Origin: Stenotrophomonas maltophilia
GTDB taxonomy: Bacteria > Pseudomonadota > Gammaproteobacteria > Xanthomonadales > Xanthomonadaceae
Length of the DNA stretch: 64,000 nucleotides
Assembly (NCBI RefSeq): GCF_002205165.1
Contig: NZ_NIVS01000042.1
Span: forward strand, 1-64,000
Direction of reading: 5' to 3'
In this document: positions 26,563 to 34,302 of the stretch, piece by piece
Numbering within the stretch: the stretch's first letter is position 1
Layout: the number at the start of each line of letters is the position of its first letter
Translations under genes and position numbers: made by a program
The notes under the pieces: model-generated
Told to the model about the DNA's origin: nothing
What the model saw: only the letters and a program-made list of their open reading frames with translations
Databases searched by the model: none

Positions 26563-28293
26563 TCAGAAGCGGAGGGTGCTGCGCGCCTTGAGCAGTTCGC
26601 GCAGCTCGTACTTGTCAGTATCGTCCAGACCCTGTTGGCTCTGCTTTGCCTGAAGCTCATCCAGACGTTGCATCAGCAGCTGTTTCTCCAGCTGGGCCAC
26701 GGCGTCATGCAGTTCCTGGGTCCACATCGCCTCATCGCCGGGCAGCGTCTGCGCGGCCAGCTTGTGCAGCGATTCCTGTTCCTCGCGGCCTTCGAAGTGC
26801 TCCAGCAGCGCCCCGGTGCTGATGTCCGGGCGCTGCTCGACCAGGGTCAGCAGTTCGGTCAGCAGTTCGATGCCGGGCAGGCGCAGGCCGGTGAAGTGGT
26901 GGCCGTCCAGCGTCATCGCCAGCGAGGGCTGCTGCAGCAGGATCGCGATGGCCGCGCGCACTAGGCTGCGGCGCTGCGCCGGCGCGACCGCGCGCTGCGG
27001 GGCGCGCGAGGGCGGCGCGGATGCGCTGGGCTTGGCGCCCAGCCCGGTCAGCGTGGTCAGCTGCTGCTTCATCAGGTCGCCGAAGGCGCCATCGGGAATC
27101 TGCGCCAGCATCGGCTTGGCCCGTTCGGCCAGGCGGGCCTTGCCGTCGAGCGTGCCCATGTTGACTTCACGGGTGAGCTCGTCGAAGAAGAACTGCGACA
27201 GCGGCGTGGCCTGCTGCAGGCGCGCATCGAAGCCCTCGCGGCCTTCCTTGCGCACGATGGTGTCCGGGTCTTCGCCATCGGGCAGGAACAGGAAGAAGGC
27301 CTGGCGCCCGTCCTTCATGCGCGGCAGCACCGACTCCAGCGCACGCCAGCCAGCGCGACGGCCGGCGGCATCGCCATCGAAGCAGAAGAACACGTCCGGC
27401 GCGTTGCGGAACAGCAGCTCGGCATGGTCCGGCGTGGTCGCCGTGCCCAGCGTGGCCACCGCCTGGGTGACGCCGAACTGGAACAGCGAGACCACGTCCA
27501 TGTAGCCCTCGACCACGATCAGCCGCTCGATCTTCTGGTTGGCCTGGCGCACCTGCCACAGGCCGTACAGCTCGCGGCCCTTGTGGAACAGCGCGGTCTC
27601 GGGCGAGTTGAGGTACTTCGGGCCGTCGTCCTTCTCCATGACCCGGCCGCCGTAAGCGATCACGCGGCCACGGCGGTCGAAGATCGGGAACATCACCCGG
27701 TCGCGGAACTTGTCGTAGACGTGGCCGCGGTCGTTCTTGGAGAACAGCCCGGCGCGGTCGAGCAGCTTCATCCGCCGCTCGTCTTTGCCCAGCGCATCCT
27801 TCAGTGCGCTGTAGCCATCCGGTGCGTAACCGATGGCAAAGCGCTCGCGGTTTTCCTCATCGACCCCGCGCTGGTCCAGGTAGGCGCGCGCCTTGTCGCT
27901 GCCCTTCAGCGCGGTCTGGAAGAAGCGCGTGGCCGCATCCAGGGCCGAGTAGAGATCGCGGCTGTCGTCCTGCTGCTGGGCGGTGCGCGGCTGGGTATCG
28001 CGCGGCACTTCCATGCCCACGCGCTTGGCCAGCTCATCGACCGCGTCGAGAAACTCGAGGCGGTCGTAATTCATCAGGAAGCTGATCGCCGTGCCATGCG
28101 CGCCGCAGCCGAAGCAGTGATAGAACTGCTTGGTCGGCGAGACCGTGAACGAGGCCGAGCGCTCGTCATGGAACGGGCAGCGCGCAGCATATTCCTTGCC
28201 CTGGCGCTTCAACGGCACGCGGCTGCCCACTACCTCGACAATGTCGGAGCGGGCCAGCAGGTCGTCGATGAATGCGTCGGGGATACGGGCCAT
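26563..28293 (-). CDS. dnaG: DNA primase
   Basis: 576 residues. The N-terminal zinc ribbon has the CHC2 ligands C39, H42, C60 and C63. The central catalytic region follows with the EGYMDVVSLFQFGV and FCFDGDAAGRRA motifs of the TOPRIM fold, and the last 140 residues form the helicase-binding domain. It makes RNA primers at the replication fork. Instead of the classical rpsU-dnaG-rpoD order, yihY and an oppositely oriented gene separate it from rpsU, and rpoD is not in the window. Confidence 0.96.
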   Translation of the reverse strand: MARIPDAFIDDLLARSDIVEVVGSRVPLKRQGKEYAARCPFHDERSASFTVSPTKQFYHCFGCGAHGTAISFLMNYDRLEFLDAVDELAKRVGMEVPRDTQPRTAQQQDDSRDLYSALDAATRFFQTALKGSDKARAYLDQRGVDEENRERFAIGYAPDGYSALKDALGKDERRMKLLDRAGLFSKNDRGHVYDKFRDRVMFPIFDRRGRVIAYGGRVMEKDDGPKYLNSPETALFHKGRELYGLWQVRQANQKIERLIVVEGYMDVVSLFQFGVTQAVATLGTATTPDHAELLFRNAPDVFFCFDGDAAGRRAGWRALESVLPRMKDGRQAFFLFLPDGEDPDTIVRKEGREGFDARLQQATPLSQFFFDELTREVNMGTLDGKARLAERAKPMLAQIPDGAFGDLMKQQLTTLTGLGAKPSASAPPSRAPQRAVAPAQRRSLVRAAIAILLQQPSLAMTLDGHHFTGLRLPGIELLTELLTLVEQRPDISTGALLEHFEGREEQESLHKLAAQTLPGDEAMWTQELHDAVAQLEKQLLMQRLDELQAKQSQQGLDDTDKYELRELLKARSTLRF

Positions 28294-28356
28294 GGGCAGC
28301 AGGCGGGGGCATGGCCGGTCACGGCCACGCGCGGAAGCGGGGGTACCGCTAGTCTA

Positions 28357-29271
28357 CTAGCTGCCGGCCGTTTCGCCCGGTTTCGGCGGCTCGACACCGG
28401 CCTGGGCGAGGTAGGCATGGGCACGCAGGCGCTCATCGATCACCGAGGTCATCAGGGCGCCGACGAAGAACACCACGGTGGCGTAGTAGATCCACACCAG
28501 CGAGATCACCAGGGCGCCCATCGAGCCATACGCGCTGCCCGGTGCGACGGTGGCGATGTACAGGCCGATGCCATAACGGCCCAGCGCGAACAGTGCCGAG
28601 GTGATCGCACCACCGATGAAGGCCTGGCGCCACGCCACGCGGCGGTCGGGCAGGTAGTGGTAGAGGAAGGCGAAGCCCACCGTGTACAGCGCCAGGCTGG
28701 TCAGATAGCCGATCGCCGGCAGTACCGAGGGCAGGTGCGCGAAGACCACCTGCAGCATGGTGGTGGCGGTCATCGACAGGATCAGCAGGAAGCCCAGCGC
28801 CAGCACCACGCCGAACGAGAACACGCGCTTGCGCAGCCACGCCACGATGCCATCCAGGCGTTCGCCGCTGGTGTTGAAGATCAGGTTGAGGGCATTCTGC
28901 AGCTGGGCGAACACCGCCGTGGCGCCAACGAACAGCAGCAGGGTGCTCCACACGCCGGCCAGCGTCCCGATGTCCGGCTGGTTGTTGGCGTTGCTGAGCA
29001 CGGTCTCCGCAACCGAGGCGGCACTGGTGCCGGCCACATCATTGATCTGGCCCAGCAGCGCCTGCTGCGCGGGGGGATACAGCGAGGCCGTCAGCCACAG
29101 CAGCAGCACCAGCAGCGGCGCCATCGAGAGCAGGGCATAGAAGGCCAGCGCGGCGGCCTGGGTCATCACGTCCGCATCGATGAAACGGCGCACCAGTACG
29201 GCGGGAAAGCTCTTCTCCAGCCGCGCCATGTGCTTGCGGACCTTGGACAGGGAGTGGCTCGGTTGGTGCAT
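28357..29271 (-). CDS. YihY/BrkB family inner-membrane protein
   Basis: 304 residues with six membrane helices. Family motifs are ALAFYALLSMAPLLVLLL, the GATAVFAQLQNALNLIFNT stretch and LISLVWIYYATVVFFVGA. An old name, ribonuclease BN, is wrong for this family; its function is unknown. The gene lies between dnaG and the divergent orphan gene at 29419, on the dnaG strand, 63 bases before dnaG. Confidence 0.9.
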   Translation of the reverse strand: MHQPSHSLSKVRKHMARLEKSFPAVLVRRFIDADVMTQAAALAFYALLSMAPLLVLLLWLTASLYPPAQQALLGQINDVAGTSAASVAETVLSNANNQPDIGTLAGVWSTLLLFVGATAVFAQLQNALNLIFNTSGERLDGIVAWLRKRVFSFGVVLALGFLLILSMTATTMLQVVFAHLPSVLPAIGYLTSLALYTVGFAFLYHYLPDRRVAWRQAFIGGAITSALFALGRYGIGLYIATVAPGSAYGSMGALVISLVWIYYATVVFFVGALMTSVIDERLRAHAYLAQAGVEPPKPGETAGS

Positions 29272-29418
29272 GGACGGCGTCGGGTCGGGAGCGAGGCCCC
29301 TGTTCTAGCAAATACCCGGCGTGGGCTGGGTGAAGCGGTCCGATCAAGGCCTGATCTTGACGGATATCGCGCTATCCTTTTGCCCGGTTTTCCACCTTCA
29401 CAGCAGAAAGGACGCTTC

Positions 29419-30354
29419 ATGAAAGGAATGGTCTACACGACGATGGTGCTGTTGGCGGCCGCAGGGCCGGCGATGGCTGCCGGGGCCTGCGACAAGGCCT
29501 TCAAGACGGTAGGGGACGCGCGCAACGGTGCGCTTTACATGGCCGATGTCACCGTACCGGGGCTGAAGGTGCAGAGCGCGCTGGACCAGTTGCGCAAGAT
29601 TGGCGGCGATGACGAATTTGAAGTCGCTGGGCAGCTGGTGCAGGGCGATACGGGCGATCAGTACCTGATCCAGCGCAAAGGGCTGCGCACCCCGCTGGTA
29701 CTGGTGGGCACCGCCGACCGTACCGGTCGGGTCACCCTGGCGACCAAGCTGGCCCGGGGGCAGTCGATCGAGCCGGCGGCGGCCAAGCAATCGATGTGCG
29801 GGATGCTGGATAAGCTCAAGGCGGGCAGCCAGGGCGACGCGGTTGCCGCAGCGGGACGCACCCAGTACCCGATGCCGGCCATGGAGGCCGTGGCGGCGCC
29901 GGATCTGTCCAAGATGATGGGCAAGGAAGTCAAAGACACGATGGCCCTGTACCGCAGTGCCGGTGCCTTCAAGGACCTGATGCTGGGTACCACCACCAAC
30001 AAGGAAGACAAGGGCGACCGCTCGGCCACGTTCCTGCCGCTGTACGCCAAGTATGTGGGGCGGCGCTACCAGATCGACGGCCAGATCTATACCGTCAATC
30101 CCAACACGTACTCGACCAAGCCTGGTGACATCGGCTCGATCAACTATCTGGTCACGCCCACCCGCGGCCTGCTGCGCGTCCGCCAGAGCGACAGCTACAA
30201 CAACAACAACTACACGATCCGCTGCGAATTCGCGTCGGACCAGGCGGCCAACTTCACCATGCTGCGCGAGCGCGACTGGGCGAAGCTGGAAGGCGAGATC
30301 AGTTCGATCGAGGAAAGCTCGATGACGCTGCGCAACTGCCGCCAGGCCACCTGA
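29419..30354 (+). CDS. Secreted orphan protein in the dnaG-rpsU region
   Basis: 311 residues from the ATG at 29419, which has a near-perfect AAAGGA site six bases upstream and a signal peptide cut after AMA. The open frame extends far upstream but only as antisense of yihY and dnaG. A repeat-free alpha/beta composition with cysteines in GACDKAF, SMCGML, IRCEF and LRNC and an Asn run (YNNNNYT) are the visible features. No family is recognised. It is the only gene here read against its neighbours and has its own terminator. Confidence 0.78.
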   Translation: MKGMVYTTMVLLAAAGPAMAAGACDKAFKTVGDARNGALYMADVTVPGLKVQSALDQLRKIGGDDEFEVAGQLVQGDTGDQYLIQRKGLRTPLVLVGTADRTGRVTLATKLARGQSIEPAAAKQSMCGMLDKLKAGSQGDAVAAAGRTQYPMPAMEAVAAPDLSKMMGKEVKDTMALYRSAGAFKDLMLGTTTNKEDKGDRSATFLPLYAKYVGRRYQIDGQIYTVNPNTYSTKPGDIGSINYLVTPTRGLLRVRQSDSYNNNNYTIRCEFASDQAANFTMLRERDWAKLEGEISSIEESSMTLRNCRQAT

Positions 30355-30374
30355 CAACGGATCTGCTGAAACTG

Positions 30375-30401
30375 AAAAGGCCCGCGAGATGCGGGCCTTT
30401 T
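30375..30401. terminator. Bidirectional terminator between the orphan gene and yqeY
   Basis: AAAAGGCCCGC-gagat-GCGGGCCTTTT: an 11-bp stem with A and T runs on both sides, 20 bases after the plus-strand stop and 23 bases before the stop of the convergent yqeY gene. Confidence 0.85.
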
Positions 30402-30423
30402 CCTGTGCGGCGTGGCGGCGGGA

Positions 30424-30870
30424 TCAGCCGGCCAGCTGCTGCTTGACCAGCTTGGACACCAGGCCCATGTCGGCCTGACCGGCCAGGCGCGGCTTGAGCG
30501 CGCCCATCAGCTTGCCGATGTCGGCCGGGGTGGTTGCGCCGGTTTCGGCGATGGCGGCCTGGATGGCGGCCACGATCTCGGCCTCGCCCAGCTTGGCCGG
30601 CAGGTACTGGTCGATCACCACGATTTCCTCGCGCTCGATCACGGCCAGGTCTTCGCGACCGGCGGCTTCGAACTGGGTGACCGAGTCCTTGCGCTGCTTG
30701 ACCATCTTTTCCAACACGGCGAGCACGGCGGCGTCGTCCAGCTCGATGCGCTCGTCGACTTCGCGCTGCTTGATCGCGGCGTTCATCAGGCGGATCACGC
30801 CCAGGCGGTGCTTCTCGCCGGCCTTCATGGCGGCCTTCATGTCATCGGTGAGCTGCTGCTTCAGGCTCAT
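30424..30870 (-). CDS. GatB/YqeY domain protein
   Basis: 148 residues from the ATG at 30870 (AGGTG upstream). The protein is the stand-alone YqeY form of the helical tail found in GatB of the tRNA amidotransferase; LGVIRLMNAAIKQREVD and LPAKLGEAEI are typical. Its role is thought to concern tRNA-dependent processes but is not established. It follows rpsU with a hairpin between them, as in many gammaproteobacteria. Confidence 0.93.
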   Translation of the reverse strand: MSLKQQLTDDMKAAMKAGEKHRLGVIRLMNAAIKQREVDERIELDDAAVLAVLEKMVKQRKDSVTQFEAAGREDLAVIEREEIVVIDQYLPAKLGEAEIVAAIQAAIAETGATTPADIGKLMGALKPRLAGQADMGLVSKLVKQQLAG

Positions 30871-30925
30871 GGGAACACCTCGTGTCGGTGAAAAAGGAAA
30901 GCGGGGCGCCGAAGCGCTGGAACGC

Positions 30926-30957
30926 AAAAAGCCGGTAACGCTCGCGCGTTCCGGCTT
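30926..30957 (-). terminator. Terminator or attenuator between rpsU and yqeY
   Basis: Minus strand: AAGCCGGAACGC / GCGTTACCGGCTT form a 12-bp stem with one bulged base, followed by TTTTT (30930-30926). It would end or reduce transcription after rpsU and so separate the highly expressed ribosomal gene from yqeY. Confidence 0.75.
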
Positions 30958-31006
30958 CGGCTCCGTCACGACAGGCGAGTGCCTGCCGTATCGAAGTTGC
31001 GTCCGA

Positions 31007-31222
31007 TCAGTACAGGCGCTGACGCTTGGTGACGTCGCGCGACGAACGGCGCAGCTGACGCTTCACAGCAGCGGCAGCCTTACGCTTACGCTCCTGGGTC
31101 GGCTTTTCATAGAACTCGCGCTTGCGGGTTTCGGCCAGCACGCCGGCCTTTTCGCAGGTGCGCTTGAAGCGACGGAGCGCAAACTCGAAGGGCTCGTTCT
31201 CGCGGACTTTAACGCTGGGCAT
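31007..31222 (-). CDS. rpsU: 30S ribosomal protein S21
   Basis: 71 residues, the usual length. [19 protein letters not shown] and the basic C-terminus ([21 protein letters not shown] region) are canonical. S21 is needed for translation initiation on the 30S subunit. GGAGAT lies upstream of the ATG. A TTGCAA/TATAAT promoter precedes it. Confidence 0.97.
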
Positions 31223-31272
31223 GGAATCTCCGGGACACAGTAGAACCGGGTCACGCCCGGTGAGAGCCGCAC

Positions 31273-31300
31273 ATTATAGCGGCGAGAAAAGAAGTTGCAA
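31273..31300 (-). promoter_or_regulatory. Strong predicted rpsU promoter
   Basis: Minus strand: TTGCAA (31300-31295), 16-base spacer, perfect TATAAT (31278-31273). The expected start is about 40 bases before the rpsU ATG. Confidence 0.75.
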
Positions 31301-31389
31301 CCCACCCCGGCGTACTTCTTGGCCACGGGTGATGCTGAGACAGGCCAGCGTACGTCTGCCGGGGCCTGAAGAGGTCCATAATACCCGTT

Positions 31390-32415
31390 ATGCGAGTCCT
31401 TGGTATCGAATCTTCCTGCGATGAGACCGGCGTGGCGGTGTATGACACCTCCCTGTCCGGGATCGACGCCCTGCGCGCCCATGCCGTCTACAGCCAGATC
31501 GCCCTTCACGCCGAGTACGGCGGGGTGGTGCCCGAGCTGGCCAGCCGCGACCACGTGCGCAAGCTGCTGCCGCTGATCCGCCAGACCCTGGCCGAGGCCG
31601 GCATGACCGTGGCCGACATCGACGGGGTGGCCTATACGGCCGGCCCCGGCCTGGTCGGCGCGCTGCTGGTCGGGGCGGGCGTGGCCCGTTCGCTGGCCTG
31701 GGCGCTGGAGGTGCCGGCGGTCGGTGTCCACCATATGGAAGGGCATCTGCTGGCCCCGCTGATGGAAGACGACCCCCCGCAGGCGCCGTTCGTGGCCCTG
31801 CTGGTGTCCGGCGGCCATACCCAGCTGGTGGCGGTGGACCGGATCGGCCAGTACCGCCTGCTCGGCGAGACCCTGGACGACGCCGCCGGCGAGGCCTTCG
31901 ACAAGACCGCCAAGCTGATGGGCCTGCCGTACCCCGGTGGTCCGCAGCTGGCTGCCCTGGCCGAGCGCGGCACCCCGGGCCGGTTCAAGTTCACCCGCCC
32001 GATGACCGACCGCCCCGGGCTGGATTTCAGCTTCTCCGGGTTGAAGACCCAGGTGCTGCTGGCTTGGCGCGACAGCGACCAGAGCGAGCAGACCCGCGCC
32101 GATATCGCGCGCGGTTTTGAAGATGCAGTGGTCGACACCCTGGCGATCAAGTGCGAACGCGCGCTGGATGCGGCGGGCACCGATGTGATCGTGGTGGCCG
32201 GTGGCGTAGGGGCCAACAAGCGCCTGCGCGCCAAGCTGCAGCAGATGGCCGCCCGCCGCGGTGGCCGCGCCTGTTTCCCGCGCCCGGCGCTGTGCACCGA
32301 CAACGGCGCGATGATCGCCTTCGCCGGCGCCCTGCGCCTGGAAGCGGGCCAGCACACCCCGCCGCAGGTGCAGGTGACGCCGCGCTGGGACATGGCGACG
32401 CTGCCGGCGGTGTGA
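31390..32415 (+). CDS. tsaD: tRNA N6-threonylcarbamoyladenosine transferase subunit TsaD
   Basis: 341 residues. It transfers threonylcarbamoyl to A37 of tRNAs reading ANN codons, with TsaB and Tsa[10 protein letters not shown] is the N-terminal ATP-binding motif; the metal-binding histidines are in VHHMEGH, and the GGHTQLVAV and [10 protein letters not shown] motifs are present. It is divergent from rpsU, the common order. A CATAAT box at 31377 lies only seven bases before the ATG and no ribosome-binding site is correctly spaced, so the message may be leaderless. Confidence 0.96.
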   Translation: MRVLGIESSCDETGVAVYDTSLSGIDALRAHAVYSQIALHAEYGGVVPELASRDHVRKLLPLIRQTLAEAGMTVADIDGVAYTAGPGLVGALLVGAGVARSLAWALEVPAVGVHHMEGHLLAPLMEDDPPQAPFVALLVSGGHTQLVAVDRIGQYRLLGETLDDAAGEAFDKTAKLMGLPYPGGPQLAALAERGTPGRFKFTRPMTDRPGLDFSFSGLKTQVLLAWRDSDQSEQTRADIARGFEDAVVDTLAIKCERALDAAGTDVIVVAGGVGANKRLRAKLQQMAARRGGRACFPRPALCTDNGAMIAFAGALRLEAGQHTPPQVQVTPRWDMATLPAV

Positions 32416-32488
32416 GGCGCGCCCCACCGCCCGATTCCCGGCACATTCCGGACAGCCCCGTTACCATGGTCGCCATCTTCCACGTGGC

Positions 32489-32863
32489 ATGGCTATGGAC
32501 AAGGTATTCATCGAAGGGCTCGAGATCGATGCCCTGATCGGGATCTACGACTGGGAACGGCGGATCCGCCAGACCCTGCGTTTCGATCTGGAAATGGGCT
32601 TCGACAACCGCCGTCCGGCGGCCAGCGACGACATCGCCGATACCCTCAATTACAAAGCCGTCAGCAAGCGCATCGAGCAGTTCGTGCGTGACTCGGACTA
32701 CGGCCTGGTCGAAACCCTGGCCGAGCGCATCGCCGAGATCGTGCTGCGTGAATTCAACGTGCAATGGCTGCGCCTGAAGCTCAGCAAGCCCGGTGCGGTG
32801 CGCGGCGCGCGCGCGGTCGGCGTGATCATCGAGCGCAGCGCGCAGGACCTGGCAACGCCCTGA
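32489..32863 (+). CDS. folB: Dihydroneopterin aldolase
   Basis: 124 residues (122 if the second ATG, 32495, is the start; it matches the usual MDKVFIEGL beginning). DALIGIYDWERRIRQTL is the family signature; the active-site Glu and Lys lie in the YGLVETLAERIA and LKLSKPGAV stretches. The enzyme makes 6-hydroxymethyl-dihydropterin for folate synthesis. It stands between tsaD and the MscS-type channel on the same strand. Confidence 0.93.
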   Translation: MAMDKVFIEGLEIDALIGIYDWERRIRQTLRFDLEMGFDNRRPAASDDIADTLNYKAVSKRIEQFVRDSDYGLVETLAERIAEIVLREFNVQWLRLKLSKPGAVRGARAVGVIIERSAQDLATP

Positions 32864-32890
32864 TACCCCCGAGCAGGAGATCGATACACG

Positions 32891-34165
32891 ATGATGGATG
32901 CGGTAGTGGCAACCCGATGGCTGGACAGTGTCCAGCGGACCCTGGAACCCTGGCCCTGGGCCTACACCCTGCTGGTGCTGGCAGCGTTGGCCCTGGCGGC
33001 CTGGCTGGCCAACTTCGTCACCAAGAAGATCCTGCTGCGCGGCCTGCGCAAGCTGGTCAACCGCCTGCCCGGCCATAGCGCCGGCAATGAAGGCGGCAAC
33101 AACCTGCGGGTGATCTCGCGGCTGTCCAACGTGGTGCCGAGCATGGTCATCGCCGCCGGCATCCGGATCGTGCCGGACCTGCCGCCGGAGCTGGTGGAGT
33201 TCGTGATCGGAGCGTGCCGGGCGTGGGCGGTGCTGACCGTGGCGCTGGCGGTCTCGCATGCGCTGGATGCCGCCAACGATCTGTACGAGCGCCGCCCGGA
33301 TGCGCGCAACAAGCCGATCAAGGGCTACCTGCAGGTCGTGAAGATCATCGTCTTCGTGATCGCCGGCCTGTCGATCGTGGCGACCCTGCTGGGCGTCAAG
33401 CTTGGCCCGCTGGTCACTGGCCTGGGTGCGGCCACCGCAGTGCTGATGCTGATCTTCCAGGACACCATCCTCTCGCTGGTGGCCAGCGTGCAGATCAGCG
33501 GCGATGGCCGGGTGCGGCTGGGCGACTGGATCGAGATGCCCAGCCAGAACGCCGATGGCGATGTGATCGATATCGCGCTGCACACCATCACCGTGCAGAA
33601 CTTCGACAAGACCATCACCACCATCCCGACCAAGAAGCTGGTGACCGAGTCGTTCAAGAACTGGCGTGGCATGCAGGAGGCCGGCGGACGCCGGATCAAG
33701 CGGTCGCTGTATCTGGATCAGCACAGTGTCGGCTTCGTCGATGCGCCGATGCTGGCCGAGCTGGAGCAGTTCGCGGTACTGGGCGATTACCTGCGCGGCA
33801 AGCAGGCCGAGCTGCAGCAGTACAACGCCGACCTCCAGGCCAAAGGCGTGGCGGCCGTCAATGCGCGCCGGGTGACCAATCTGGGCACCTTCCGCGCCTA
33901 TGTGGAGCGCTACCTGCAGCATCATCCGGGCATCCATACGGAGATGACCCTGCTGGTACGGCAGCTGCAGCCCACCACCCAGGGCCTGCCGCTGGAGATC
34001 TACTGCTTCACCCGCAGCACGGCGTGGGGCGAGTACGAGGGCGTGCAGTCGGACGTGTTCGATCACCTGCTGGCGATCCTCCCGGCCTTCGGGCTGCGGG
34101 TTTTCCAGGAATCCAGCGACGCCATGTTGATGGCGGGGCAGCAGCGCCTGGCCGCTGCGGAGTAA
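32891..34165 (+). CDS. MscS-type mechanosensitive channel, YbdG-like
   Basis: 424 residues: N-terminal helices, then the pore helix and beta domain (GLGAATAVLMLIFQDTILSLVASVQ; DGRVRLGDWIEMPSQNADGDV). The insertion after the beta domain (NTKKLVTESFKNWRGMQEAGGRRIKRSL region) is typical of the miniconductance YbdG branch. It protects against osmotic downshock. An AGGAG-type site lies upstream of the ATG at 32891. Confidence 0.9.
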   Translation: MMDAVVATRWLDSVQRTLEPWPWAYTLLVLAALALAAWLANFVTKKILLRGLRKLVNRLPGHSAGNEGGNNLRVISRLSNVVPSMVIAAGIRIVPDLPPELVEFVIGACRAWAVLTVALAVSHALDAANDLYERRPDARNKPIKGYLQVVKIIVFVIAGLSIVATLLGVKLGPLVTGLGAATAVLMLIFQDTILSLVASVQISGDGRVRLGDWIEMPSQNADGDVIDIALHTITVQNFDKTITTIPTKKLVTESFKNWRGMQEAGGRRIKRSLYLDQHSVGFVDAPMLAELEQFAVLGDYLRGKQAELQQYNADLQAKGVAAVNARRVTNLGTFRAYVERYLQHHPGIHTEMTLLVRQLQPTTQGLPLEIYCFTRSTAWGEYEGVQSDVFDHLLAILPAFGLRVFQESSDAMLMAGQQRLAAAE

Positions 34166-34240
34166 GCTCCTGTGCCTCCGTCGCCGCAGTGCGGTGGCGG
34201 GGGTCTTTCCTCCGGGGAAGAAAAATGAACGCAAAAGTCA

Positions 34241-34268
34241 TTCACAACGGCCTCGGGAACGCTAGAAT
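34241..34268 (+). promoter_or_regulatory. Predicted promoter of the GH3 glycosidase
   Basis: TTCACA (34241-34246), 16-base spacer, TAGAAT (34263-34268). The start would be near 34275, immediately at the LacI-type operator. Confidence 0.6.
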
Positions 34269-34276
34269 CCCGGGCT

Positions 34277-34290
34277 TGTAAACGTTTTCA
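34277..34290. promoter_or_regulatory. LacI-family operator-like palindrome
   Basis: TGTAAACGTTTTCA: twelve of fourteen positions are symmetric around the central CG, with the half-site TGnnAACG typical of LacI/GalR-family operators. It lies just downstream of the predicted -10 box, so a bound repressor would block the glycosidase gene. No LacI-family gene lies in the window. Confidence 0.6.
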
Positions 34291-34302
34291 TAAGGACAGC
34301 CG

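Noticed and set aside
27424..29418. Extension of the orphan gene at 29419 upstream over dnaG and yihY
   Set aside because: That part has no ribosome-binding site and is antisense to two real genes; ATG 29419 has a perfect site and starts a signal peptide.
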